Of a stretch of DNA of 64,000 nucleotides, positions 36,245 through 47,420 are shown in pieces. Positions within the stretch are counted from its first letter, which is position 1. Each line of letters opens with the position of its first letter. The stretch comes from Stenogyne calaminthoides (lineage: Eukaryota > Streptophyta > Magnoliopsida > Lamiales > Lamiaceae). Under the pieces are notes generated by a model. That model was not told where the DNA came from and searched no databases. It saw nothing but the letters and a program-made list of their open reading frames with translations. Position numbers and translations under genes: made by a program. The stretch is taken from contig JBBCBC010000022.1 in NCBI GenBank assembly GCA_037126765.1, forward strand, positions 15,777,758 to 15,841,757, given 5' to 3'.

Positions 36245-39200
36245 ATGATCACTCACGGTATGGGTAAAATAATGTGCAATTATCTTGAATCGACATTAAG
36301 GATTGTCGAGGACAAGTTCGCATAATTTGGGGTTACAAAGGATCCTAATCAATGGAAGTAGAGAAATTCTCAAGAAAGCGGGACTTGAGAAATATTGTCT
36401 TTGCTCACTTTGCAATCCAAAGATGCAAAGATGAAGCCCCTCGAATTAAATAAGGAATTTAAGGGTGGATACTGATGCTCCGGAGAAGAACTACTTTCGG
36501 CGAATCACGGAGAAGAGATCGACCGACGAATGGGGATATAACTCGTCTGTTCAAATTTCCTACCAAAAGGACGAATCTCTTTGCTCACTACAGGGAAGAA
36601 TCAAGACGAAATGATCGTAAAACGAACTCATCAGAGAGGCTGACAAACATCATACGTCAGGCTTTGTCAGGCCAATGCTCAAGAGGAAATACCGATTGTT
36701 GTTTAACATATTGTCAAAAACAATTATGGGTATTTCATTCAGCCCAGATGCTCTTACATCCGGCTAAACTGATGCAAGATGGTCAGCAATAATTGATGAA
36801 GCCAAGAACATCAATTGGCATGGGTTCCTAAAGGCCATTCTACTCCAAGAACATGATAAATTTGGAGTTGATGAGTGGAGGCAGGTCTATCTCAAGAAGA
36901 GGATCAGCAATCTCAACAAGGTTGTAGTTATCCTACAAGACAAAATGCCAAATGCCAGATGGGAACAAAATGGACTGAAGTCCTACAAGGCATTCCTCTC
37001 CACCACTTTAGCCATATTTGGGCCACCAAACGATGATATGCGGCCAACTCCCCCAAAGACGAAGAAGGGAAAAAGCAACGAAGCAACTTCGCTCTACACC
37101 AGATGCCCCCTGAAGAAAAAAAAAAAAAGTGAAGGTCCAGGAGAAGAGGCCAAGAAGGCGAAGCAAGCCTCCATGACTCGATGCTAGAAGATGAGTCGAT
37201 GATGAAGAAAGAGCCATCGATCTGTTGCACCACAAAAATCGGAAAATCGAATGACATAAAGCTTCAAAGCCGAGAGCTTCGCCACCATTCATTACGAGGA
37301 AGAAGCACGAGACAACGATCTCCTTCTCCTCCGGCTCGAGCATTCACCACTCGGACTAATGGTCACGAAAGCATGTCTCTCTACTCTTCCACCGCCAAAA
37401 CATGAAACTACATCGGTCCGCGAACTCGAACTACATCGGTTCGCGAACACAAACTACAAATTCCTTGAACGAAACCTTACTGTTGTGGAACCAGCGCCTG
37501 CCTCCGCAAAGGCAGAACCTCTGCAGTCGAGCCAATCGGACAACTTCCGCCTACTCAAGCACCACGAACCCTCCACATATCATCAACCTAATCCGACCAG
37601 ACAATTCCCCGAGTCTAGATCATCAAAGACCATCACAAGGAAAATGGTCAGAATGCAAATCGAACGAGAAATTGATGAGATGTATCGAGAATCGGCCGCC
37701 CATCCTCGCTATTAGAGAACAAGTTATGGAGATCCTCACCGGAGAGATCTCAGTTAAAAAGCTTCTCAAATTTTATAATGATTATTGAACAGATGGGCGG
37801 TGCTGATGAGTTTGCAGATTTTGATTTCGATATGAGGAAATCTGCTAAAGTAGGATCACCAGATGAGCTGATAACAACTGAATCTATCAAAGCTCTGATC
37901 CACAGAAGTTCGGTTATTCGCACAAGGCGAACCAGAGATCGCTCAAGACGCCCCGGCGATGCTTCAATGAAGGATCTGAGAGTCGCCGGCGATAAGTGAA
38001 CTGAGCCGCAGTTCATGACCAACCATCGGAGGCACAAACAACTCAAATCCGATCAAGTGACGCAAAACATTCCAACATCTCACATCACCGCCGATCAACT
38101 TCGGAGATCGATTCTTGTCTCAAAGATCTCCGATAGAAGAAGTTGAGGGAGTGATAATTGATCGAGGCGACATGGCCTCAAAGAAATAACAGATCAAAGG
38201 GAATTGGCTATTTCCCAGATTGAAGCTATCAAAGATCAGTTCTCCCAAACTGTGACCACCGTGTCTGCCGATCTTATAAAATCCGTTGATGACAAGATGA
38301 TTCAGGTGGATCAACAACAAGTTTCTTTTACGATGCTCATTTGAAAAGCTCGAATTGACTGTAGAGAAACTTGACAAACTGATTTTTACTCTCTCTTCGC
38401 CATGGAATCTGTCAAGACCGAAATGATCTCGAAGGTTGAACATCTAACTGCTCAAGTTCCAGGTTTATCTGTTACAGATCTAAACAGGGCAATATTAGTC
38501 AGTTTTGGATCCCTAACTTTCCACTTCACAGCTCTTTTTGATCAAACCAAAAAGGGGGAAGGACGGAGTGAGAAACCAACTGACATGATCAGAACAACAG
38601 AAGACCTAATTCAGACGGTTGAAGCCTATGGACAAAGACTAGACCATCCGGATCTCTTTGCTAACGGGTCTCTGAAAAGATGGAAAAGTCAAAGGCAAGA
38701 AAGGTAGGCTGCTGCGAGTCTTTGGGACATCACAAAAGGTAGGCTGCTTGAGTCTTTGCCGACATCACAACTCAGACTAATAGCCACTCGGACACAACTC
38801 AGTACCACCCACTCCGGACTAAAATAGTCACAAGAAGCACAAACTAGCCGATCTGAGCCGATAAGGAATCGGCCGAGAAATCATCCAAAGAGCAAAGTTC
38901 TTTGAAGAGGCCAAAAAAGCGAAGAAGAAAGAAGGGGCGTAAAAATTGACAGAGGCGTAAAATCAAGAAAAAAATTCGGATCGAGAGCAAAGAAAGGAAA
39001 GTCTGGAAAATCATGCGAACCTCACCGCCAAAGAAGAGTTGATGAGATTATTCCAAAAACTATCGCACATGCTAAGAGGTTTGAGGAATGGAACAAGATC
39101 GAAGTGAATGGCTTCTCGGATGCTTTTGTCCTTAATCTTGTTCCACGAGAAGAATCTCCGGATGATGAATTCCTCAACCGGGTTAGAAAATAAATATCCG

Positions 39201-39502
39201 GATTTTTACAAGTATTTGGAAAATGAGGCCAAACTTATCAATGTAAAAATATCTCGCCAAGAGTATGATCTCATTGGATTACTCGAAGAAGCGGATGGCT
39301 CATTTGACAGATGGCATTTCGGAGATTCTACTTTGACATCCCGAGCAAAACGCACATAACTAATCCTCAGCAGACCAATGATGTCAAATGGAAACTATAT
39401 CAGATTTTCAACGTACCTCAAGATCAAAGAGAGATGTCAAAAGGATACAAGCCTAAAGAGTGAAGAATCCAGAAGACTTCTCAGGATCAGCTGTTTTTAA
39501 AT
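36245..39502 (+). pseudogene. Extra ORF downstream of pol in element A, broken
   Basis: It begins with ATG at 36245 after a UTR-like stretch and opens MITHGMGKIMCNYLESTLR. Coding-like pieces in changing frames include KWRN/Arg-rich and proline-rich parts (36945-37187, with a Lys run), a long Ser/Thr/Pro-rich stretch (37260-37715), and a coiled-coil-like region (about 38200-38480, AISQIEAIKDQFSQ and MESVKTEMISKVEHLTAQ). An acidic piece follows at 39108-39359 (KYPDFYKYLENEAKL). It ends near 39502, before a UTR-like T-rich stretch and the polypurine tract. No membrane segment or signal peptide is visible. Position and layout match the broken ORF of element B. Function unknown. Confidence 0.55.
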
Positions 39503-39657
39503 TCAAACTTTTCTGATGTAACATGTAATCGACATATCTAATGAGAAAAGTTTATTTTCCTGATCCTAAGACAAAATCTCATTGTCTTCTGATTATGTGT
39601 TCTTTCTTGTTCTATATTTATCAATTGTGTTTGGTTTCTCGGTGTTTTGGTTTTATC

Positions 39658-39671
39658 AAAAAGGGGGAAAT
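39658..39671 (+). other. Element A polypurine tract
   Basis: AAAAAGGGGGAAAT immediately before TGTTGGGAAAT, identical to B's tract. A further copy-like run, AAAAAGGGGGAA, lies upstream at 38549-38560. Confidence 0.93.
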
Positions 39672-41212
39672 TGTTGGGAAATTTATAGTTTTGATAAAAG
39701 TTCGAAAACACATGTAATAGGACCACCGGACACATTAGGTATCGATGTTTATATTACCGTCTATAGAATACCAGTTGATAATTACTGTAATAGATAGTTC
39801 ACATATTGAGGGGGAACCTCAATATGTATAAGTCAGATCTGAAGATCCAAAGATCAGCTGATATCCGACAGGCCAGAATGCTAGAGAAGAACAGAAGATC
39901 AGATCGATCCGATCCAAATCGATATCTCACCAGTAGTCATAAAGCTCAAACTCAGAATACTTGAAGATCAGATGACTTCCAAAAGATTAGACCAGAAGAC
40001 CTACATCGGTAAATCTGCTAGTTGAAGCTAAGTCAACCGCCGAAAGACTCCATCGGTAGACCGATCGTATTTGATCGATCGGTCACCACCAGTGAAAAAA
40101 CGATGTTTCACCTAATCATCGTCGATGATCTAACAAGAAGAATGTCAACCTTAGTTGGAAGAACAACATTTGAAAAGTGCGTCATAACCAATAAGAACAA
40201 GACACGTATGATCGGAGCCGACAATTATTAAAGGATTTGATCTTTTGCTCTCTCTAACGGCTATAAAATACAAGTTCACGCTTTTCGCCATGCCGTTCTC
40301 AAAACACATCACATCAATCCTGCAAACCTACCTAATATAGCCCGAAATTCAAATTGCTCTCCAACGGCTCTTTGATTTCAAGGTCTATAAATATGGGATC
40401 ACACTTGAGTGAAGACACTAAACACCGAACAATCAAGAAGCTCAAGCAATTATCGATTTCCGCACGAAGAACACGATCAAGAAGATTACTTTATTAAGTG
40501 TTCATCCCATAAGTTCTTAGCATAGAAATCTTTTCATCTAGCGAGATAGGCTACCTTAAACACTAGAAAAGATTTCATAGTTGGAACCAAAACAATCTTA
40601 TCCAAACCCAAAGTTAGGTTAAGTTGTTTAGCAAGATTCGCATCAGGGTTTCTAGTTACGATTTACGGGATCGGTTGAGTGAGAACTCCTTAAATATCTG
40701 TCGATTATCTTGTGTTGAACTAACACATAAAACTAAGTTCGGTTGGTTAAGTTGGTGCCCCTTGTGATAGGGAAGAGTGGACGTAGGGATCGGTTTTGTC
40801 CGAACCACTATAAATCTTGTGTGCCTTTATCGCTTTGATTAACTGCCTACACAATTGCACACAACCTTTAAAGCGCATACATATTCTAAGTTGAGATCAA
40901 ATAGCACCAAGCTTCGATCCGATCAAGCTTGACACTTCACCAACCGTTAAAACACTAACTTTGGAATCGATTTATAAAAACTGGTTTTTCACGGGTAAAA
41001 CTTAAGCTTCCGCACACATCAGTTAAACTGATAGTTACCGAACTGATCTGCCTTCAGGCGATTAGTAAGTTGGTTATCAGCCCAAACTGATTCACTCGCA
41101 CTCTGATCAGGCTAACTGCCATCACACCTGATCTGCACAAAAAGTTTTTCAGAAGTCTATTCACCCCTCCCCTCTAGACTTCTGCCCTCACAAAACCCGT
41201 TCGGGACCTACA
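39672..41212 (+). repeat. Element A 3' LTR
   Basis: 1541 bp, pairs with 26358-27921. The hairpin is at 39801-39827 and TATA-like boxes at 40261-40270 and 40385-40394. Its first part is rich in CCGA/TCGG where the 5' LTR has CTGA/TCAG; its last 200 bases show the opposite. Confidence 0.95.
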
Positions 41213-41217
41213 GGAGT

Positions 41218-42322
41218 GATGAACTTTGACCATGACTGACGCTTGCACCCGTCTATGGGTAGATATGACTTGGATTGGGTTCATCAAGAAGTGCATGTGC
41301 GTGGTAGTTTAACCAAGAAAATGATTCATTCCTCAAAGTGGATTTAGAGAGAATACTCACCTTCTCATCATAATTGGATCTAAGTCATTGGCCAATGCAC
41401 GTCAACTTAGACTTTGTGACTAAGTGTGACACTAATGATCAATTAGTGATTTGAGATAAATTGATTTAGTTATTTGAATAGGCACTTCATCATGTTCAAG
41501 ACTAATCGAGTATTCGTGAATGAAATGAGGAAATCACAATTGCCCACGTTACAGTTACATTTAGTTGCATATTTCTCGCAACGTACCTCATATATTGAGA
41601 ATATCTGATTTATTGACTAGGGTTCAATTAAGACCGTTAGTTTGACTAATCGCTCGGTATATGAGGGCATATGGGTCACACAACAAGTAGTTCCCTTTTA
41701 CGGATTAAAGTTGGTTGATTAAATGTTAAATTGGATTTAATATTTAATTTATGGAGAAGAAATTAATAATAGATTAATTTGGAATTAATTATTATTAATA
41801 TTATTTAATTGAATTGGATTTAATTAAATAAGAATTCCCAATAATTATATTTGGAATATAATTATAGGATTTAATGTATATGGAAATAAATCGTAGAGAT
41901 TTTTCATATAAGGCATTTAAATCCGTAGAGATTTTATAGGGAAATAAATCGTAGAGATTTATTTAAATAAAGATTAAGGTTTTAATTCCCTAATTGGGCT
42001 AGCTTAAGATTTAAGCTGGGCCTCCCCTATATATACAGACTCTTGGGAATTCACAAATAACGTAACTTCATATTCTCTCCGTAAGATCTAAAGTTTGGAT
42101 TTTCCTAGCTGATTCAACTTGGGATTCAACACTGGCAGATTCGTGCAGATCCGTTCTAGGGGATTAAGTGGATACCATAGTTGAGGAATCTGTACTACAG
42201 TTATTGTAAGATTTCTTGTTATGATTATTGTAATCCTTTTGTACAATTAATTGTTCGTTGTTGGTGAACTTTAATTTCCGATGCGCATGTATTACGTGTT
42301 TACGTGTCTCTATATTCCAACA
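41218..42322 (+). repeat. Element D 5' LTR, right part
   Basis: Resumes after the GGAGT duplicate and ends ATTCCAACA. It contains the TATA-type CTATATATAC at 42027-42036. The homologous site in the 3' LTR reads CTACATATAC. Confidence 0.95.
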
Positions 42323-42323
42323 G

Positions 42324-42335
42324 TGGTATCAGAGC
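42324..42335 (+). other. Element D primer-binding site
   Basis: TGGTATCAGAGC, one base after the LTR terminus, complementary to initiator Met tRNA. Confidence 0.95.
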
Positions 42336-44252
42336 TCAGGCTCTCAATTTTTAATTGCATATAGATTAAAACATAGAACCAAATATCGTTTTTGACAAAA
42401 GCGAATGCACCCCTTTTATTGCTTGGGTCGTCTCTTTCACACAAACACCCTCAAATCGATTTTAGGGTTTTCTCTTGGAGAAGCGCCAACGCTCCCACCC
42501 GTTCTCACGCGATCGCGATCTTATCTTTCCGAGGCCGAGCGTTTAGGTGTCGTGGCCTCGCGATGCATCGAGAGCTTCGCTACTTGGCCGTCTGATTCGT
42601 CATCATCTTGATTGCTCGCCTCGACCTTCATCTCCTTTCTCATCGGTCGTCCTTAGACATGAGTTAGAAGCGCGCACCACCCGGAATCGATATGAATTAA
42701 GCGGTGGCGCGCCGTTGGTTCGATTATACACTTCGCGTTACTGGTTTGGCACCGATCCGCTTGGTCCCTTGACTCGCGCCACGACCCATCGTCTTCGATC
42801 GTGAACCCTTTACTTGATGGTGAGTTGCCCGTGCGCTCGGTGGCGGTGGTGACTTCGCGTTGGACTCGACTTCGATTCGATGATTAACTTTTCGCCCCTG
42901 ATTACGGTTTTACGATTTCTAATGAATTCTATGGTTTCCGGTTCATGTTTGGTTTGTTGCATTGACGATTATACTCATACTACTAATTAAATGCGATTTT
43001 GGTTTCGATTGCTTACGGAATTGACGTTTCTTGAATTGTCGTTTTTTAGCCTTATTCTTGATTTAGTTAAGCGGATTACGTCCCTATCTTTGGTTTTATT
43101 ATTCAATTGGATTGAATGATGAAATTTTGACAATATTATTTGTTCAATCGAATAATTGGATTATTACTAATGAACAAAAGTTGAGATTATTGGTATCGGA
43201 TGTCTGGATTGAATGGATGGCTTTTCGGCGTTGATGAGGAGGGGGTCATCTTACAAATCAGATTTCTAACGGACCCCTCCGTGCAAATATTAGATAATTG
43301 CACTTGAGCCCTTAGCAAATTAATAAAACATTTTTAATTTTAATTAGATTAATTTTAAAATAATAATAATAAAAGTTGGACTTTTATTAACAATTAATTG
43401 GATTAATTATTAAAGTTTAATAATTTTAAAATTAAAATTTTAATTTGTTTTTAAAATTCATTTTTAAAAGAATTACTGAACCCCACTGTTTGACTGTTTT
43501 AAATTTTAATTCGTCAAACGCTTTTACAGTCCGCATTATAACTGTTTGGGTAGGCGGTGCCCAATAATTGTCGGACCGTATTATTGTTTGGGTAGACGGC
43601 ACCCATATAAATGTTAGTCCTTGTAATTCATGTTTGGGTAGACGGCGCCCGATAATTGCTCAAATGTGATGTAGATTAACATGTTCGATCTCGATTAAGC
43701 AGTTAATACCCCGCCTTTAAAAGATCCTCACTAAATTATGATTTTTCATTAAATTGAACGATGTCTTCCATCAAAATTAATGGTAAATCGGAGATTTCGT
43801 TCCAATAAGTATTTAAGGCCCAAGTCTTTTGCTCGGATCTACATCTAACGGGACTATTATAGGGACACGTTGTGTCACCGCTTGATGGTTGTAAATCAAC
43901 TTGACTTTGTTTCACCAGCTCAAGCAGGGAAACGAAAGTTAAGGGGCATCCGATTGAACTAGGTTCAATCAACTAGGAGTTACAAATTTTGCAATTGGTT
44001 TGGAGACCTACCAGTTATGCAGTCATAGTAATCAGCCCAAGCAGATATTATGATAGTAGGAATGTGGATCCTAGTCCATTATGATTTATATTGGATATAA
44101 GTTCGTATTCTTCCGATGAGGTCGTTGAATATGTGAAAATAATGAAGACAAAATAAATTTGAAAGGCCATGTTTATTTTGATCGCTGAATATTGATCATA
44201 TGAATTATGTGTTTTAATTCTCGTTTTATTTTATTTCTCTAGAATTGTTGAA
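42336..44252 (+). other. Element D leader
   Basis: A 1.9-kb untranslated leader. The part at 42390-42860 is GC-rich with overlapping short ORFs lacking any domain. The part at 43300-43480 is extremely AT-rich. Three direct repeats lie at 43544-43665. The order GC-rich then AT-rich is mirrored in the antisense stretch at 2540-1390. Confidence 0.65.
43544..43665 (+). repeat. Three imperfect ~44-bp direct repeats in D leader
   Basis: Each unit begins GTTTGGGTAG, at 43544, 43586 and 43632, followed by a variant of ACGGCGCCCGATAATTG. Spacings are 42 and 46 bases. Confidence 0.85.
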
Positions 44253-45090
44253 ATGAATAACTTATCACTGAGAAACGTTTTGGAAACGAACAAATTGGCT
44301 GGGCCAAATTTTCTCGACTAGCACTGAAACGTGCGTTTGGTGCTTAGGCAAGAAAAGATTGAGTACGTATTGGACACGCCAATCCCTGCTACCCCAGAGA
44401 CTGGTACTGAAGAAGCCGAGGCGTTTGACGCCGAAGCTCAGAAGAAGCATCAAGATGATGCTTCCCAGGCTCAGTGTGTTATGCTCCTCGGGATGAATCC
44501 CGAGTTGCAAAGGCAGCATGAGAGGATGCTTCCCTTTGAGATGATCAAGCATCTGAAGGATCTCTTTGATTCTGAATCTCGTCCCTAGATTTATGAAATG
44601 ATGAGAGATCTGTTTAGATGCCGGATGTCTGAAGGAGGGAAGGTTTTCCCCCATGTGTTGAAGATGATATGGCTAATCGAGAAGCTTGGTAGGTTGGGCA
44701 TTGAGCTCAAAACCAATGTTGCTGTTTATGCCATCCTTCAGTCACTTCCTGATTCATATTCGAGTTTTGTAGTAAACTTTAATATGAATAAGACGGAAAC
44801 GACTATGCCCGAGCTGCATAACATGCTAAAGACCTTTGAGTCTTCCACTGCTAAGGAAAAGCCCGTGCTCATGGTGAGTGCCTCTACTTCTTCTGTTCCG
44901 CAAGGCAAAGAAAAACTCTAAGCCGAACTTCCTCAAGCCCGAAGGTGGAATTCAAAAGAAGGAGAGGGTGAACAAGGATGTATGCCTCCACTGCAAGCAG
45001 AAGGGGCATTGGAAGAAGGATTGTAAGGTTCTAGCAGCTGAAAAGAAGACACGAGGTGTCTCAGCCACTGGAATAGGTATGTTTGTTATT
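44253..45090 (+). pseudogene. gag: Element D gag
   Basis: The ATG at 44253 opens MNNLSLRNVLETNKLAGPNF, a typical copia Gag start, and meets a stop within about 23 codons. Homology continues in frame pieces 44331-44588 and 44598-44921 (motifs ELQRQHERM, LKDLFDSESRP, ILQSLPDSYSSFVVNF). A TAG at 44587-44589 separates the two. A frameshift near 44900 leads into the frame with the CX2CX4HX4C zinc knuckle (CLHCKQKGHWKKDC, 44983-45024). Gag and pol run on without a clear boundary, as in a single copia polyprotein. Few lesions are present compared with A or B. Confidence 0.9.
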
Positions 45091-45471
45091 GAGATAAAAA
45101 TGTCCACAAATGATACTAACTGCTTGGTATTAGATACCTGTTGTGGCTCACACATTTGTACTAATGGGCATGGTCTCAAGCATAGTAGGGCAGTTAGGCC
45201 GGGTGAAGTCGCCCTACACGTTGGGAATGGAGCAAGAGTTGCTGCTGAACGTGTTGGCATTTATGTTTTAGACTTACCCTCTGGTTTTAGACTTGAACTG
45301 AATAATTGTTATTTTGTTCCTTCTATCACTCACAACATTATTTCTATTCCAATGTTAGACATTGAATGGTTTTCCTTCCATTTTGCAAATAATAACTATT
45401 ATTTTTCGCTTAATGGTGATGTTTATGGAAATGCTCCTTTATCGAATGGTTTATATTTGTTGTATTTTTGA
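45091..45471 (+). pseudogene. Element D protease region
   Basis: It continues the frame of the zinc knuckle. The aspartic protease motif at 45133 reads Asp-Thr-Cys (LDTCCGSHICT) where the family has Asp-Thr-Gly, so a single base change hits the catalytic triad. The flap-side sequence LELNNCYFVPSITHNIISI is normal for the family. The frame ends at a TGA at 45469-45471, before the integrase zinc region. Confidence 0.85.
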
Positions 45472-45534
45472 CATAATATTCTTAATATACAAAACAAACG
45501 ACTCAAACTTAGTAATCATGAAAACCCAACTTAC

Positions 45535-47415
45535 TTGTGGCATTGTAGGCTTGGTCATGCAAATGAGAACAAGATTGCAAGGTTAAGAAAGTTAGACTAT
45601 TTAACCCCATTCGACTTTGAGTCTTTTGGAAATTGTAAATCCTACCTCAAGAGCAAGATAACCAACAAACCCTTTTCTTGGAAAGGGATTCGTGCCATAG
45701 AAGTCCTAGAGCTGATCCACAGTGATGTCTGTGGACCATTGCCCACTCTAGCTAGGGGTAACTTCGCCTACTTCATCACTTTTACTGACGATTTCTCAAG
45801 ATATGGATACGTGTATCTTATGAAACATAAATCCGAATCTTTTGAGAAATTCAAGGAGTTCAAAGCTGAAGTAGAGAAGCAACTTGGTAAGAGTATAAAG
45901 ACCCTTCGATCAGATCGAGGAGGTGAATACCTTAGCCACGAGTTCATGGATTACTTGAAGTTACATGGAATCCAATCACAATGGACTCCTCTCGGAACAC
46001 CGCAGATGAACGGAGTATCCGAGAGAAGAAACCGAACCTTATTAGACATGGTAAGGTCCATGATGAGCTTTTCTTCTCTCCCTACATCCTTATGGGGATA
46101 CGCGTTACAAACCTCAATTTACATTCTGAATAGGATTCCATCCAAATCAGTTGAACATACGCCATATGAACTATGGTGTGGCAAGAAGCCAACTTTTTCA
46201 CATATCAAAACATGGGGTTGCCCTGCAATTGTGAAAAAGATGATCACTGATAAATTGGAATCCAAAGGTGAAAAGGCTTACCTTGTGGGATATCCTAAGG
46301 AAACTAGAGGATATTATTTCTATCTACCTGAGAAACAAACGATAATTGTTTCTAGGCAGGCCAGGTTCCTCGAAGAAGACTATGTCTTCAAGGAACAAAG
46401 TCGTAAGAAGATAGAACTTGAAGAAATTCAAGAACCACAAGATAACCAAGAGACTGATACCTCGCCAAAGAAACGTGATAAGGAATCAGTGGGAGCATTC
46501 AACAGCTCACATGGTGGAAGTTTATCACTTAGTGATTCTCTTTCAGCCGTTGGGAGAGTAATTGGAGTTGCATTGCCTTTGCAACAAACTCCAAGTGGGC
46601 TGAATGAGAACAACATAGTTCAAACTTCCGCCCAAGAGGCATCAGAAAGTGTTGCTCTTGAGGACTCTCCGGACATTGATGAAATCGATGCACCACAAAA
46701 TTTTCACGATCAGAATGTACAGCCTGCACAACCACAGCTCCGTAAGTCTACTAGGGTTCGTAATCCGCCCACTAGGTATTATGGTTTCCTCATAGAGGAA
46801 CATGATGACGTGGAGATCCCGGATAAAGACAATCCTAGAACTTACACTGAGGCAACATTAGATGTTGACTCAGAGAAGTGGCATGAAGCCATGAAATCCG
46901 AGATTGACTCGATGTACACAAATCAAGTCTGGGACTTGGTTGAATTGCCGAAAGGGGTAAAACCCATAGGTTGCAAATGGGTCTACAAGCGTAAGACCGA
47001 TGCAAATGGCAAGGTACAAACCTACAAGGCTAGGTTGGTAGCAAAAGGTTATAGTCAACACGAAGGCATTGACTATGATGAGACTTTCTCACCTGTTGCC
47101 AAGATCAAATCCATTCGAATTTTACTTGCTGTAGCAGCACATTTAGATTATGAGATTTGGCAGATGGATGTTAAAACAGTCTTTCTCAATGGGAATATTG
47201 ATAAGGAGGTGTTTATGACTCAACCGGAAGGTTTTGTATCTAAGCCAAAGTCTAATCTTGTGTGCAAGCTCAAACGGTCCATTTATGGATTAAAGCAAGC
47301 TTCTAGGAGTTGGAATATCCGATTTGATGAGGCTGTCAAATCGTTTGACTTCATCAGAAATTCGAAGATCCATGCGTTTATCGTAAACGCAGTGGGAGAA
47401 ATATTGTTTTCATAG
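45535..47415 (+). CDS. pol: Element D integrase and reverse transcriptase, longest intact ORF (626 codons)
   Basis: This is part of the polyprotein, so the first Met is only where the open frame begins. Residues 2-40 are the zinc-binding part; the His pair is present (WHCRLGH), but the last Cys is Tyr (NCKSYLKSK). Integrase core: Asp64 (HSDVCGP), Asp127 (RSDRGGEY) and Glu163 (GVSERRN), the D,D-35-E triad complete. Residues 205-290 hold the C-terminal strand region, 290-410 an acidic/Ser-rich linker, and about 447-626 the reverse transcriptase start with KWVYKRK, RLVAKGYSQ and Asp545 (QMDVKT). The true RT frame is lost near 47366 by a one-base deletion (TTCGAAGATCC; F has one more A), so the last 16 residues are out of frame and a stop falls just before YVDD. 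Confidence 0.9.
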   Translation: MWHCRLGHANENKIARLRKLDYLTPFDFESFGNCKSYLKSKITNKPFSWKGIRAIEVLELIHSDVCGPLPTLARGNFAYFITFTDDFSRYGYVYLMKHKSESFEKFKEFKAEVEKQLGKSIKTLRSDRGGEYLSHEFMDYLKLHGIQSQWTPLGTPQMNGVSERRNRTLLDMVRSMMSFSSLPTSLWGYALQTSIYILNRIPSKSVEHTPYELWCGKKPTFSHIKTWGCPAIVKKMITDKLESKGEKAYLVGYPKETRGYYFYLPEKQTIIVSRQARFLEEDYVFKEQSRKKIELEEIQEPQDNQETDTSPKKRDKESVGAFNSSHGGSLSLSDSLSAVGRVIGVALPLQQTPSGLNENNIVQTSAQEASESVALEDSPDIDEIDAPQNFHDQNVQPAQPQLRKSTRVRNPPTRYYGFLIEEHDDVEIPDKDNPRTYTEATLDVDSEKWHEAMKSEIDSMYTNQVWDLVELPKGVKPIGCKWVYKRKTDANGKVQTYKARLVAKGYSQHEGIDYDETFSPVAKIKSIRILLAVAAHLDYEIWQMDVKTVFLNGNIDKEVFMTQPEGFVSKPKSNLVCKLKRSIYGLKQASRSWNIRFDEAVKSFDFIRNSKIHAFIVNAVGEILFS

Positions 47416-47420
47416 TTGTG

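Larger units (their letters stand above)
26358..41212 (+). mobile_element. Element A: 14.9-kb Sirevirus-like copia element with TSD GGAGT
   Basis: Starts TGTTGGGAAAT and ends GGGACCTACA. Perfect GGAGT target repeats lie at 26353-26357 and 41213-41217 in D's 5' LTR. Order: 5' LTR, primer site, gag with coiled coil, pol (30650-34031), about 5.6 kb of further sequence including a broken extra ORF, polypurine tract, 3' LTR. It shares B's plan and polypurine tract but is a different family at sequence level. All frames are broken. Confidence 0.95.

Noticed and set aside
42392..42804. Three overlapping Arg/Ser-rich ORFs in D's leader
   Set aside because: Composition-driven, mutually overlapping, no domain, upstream of the true gag start.
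44265..44654. 129-codon minus-strand ORF over D gag
   Set aside because: Shadow of the gag frame; no domain on the minus strand.
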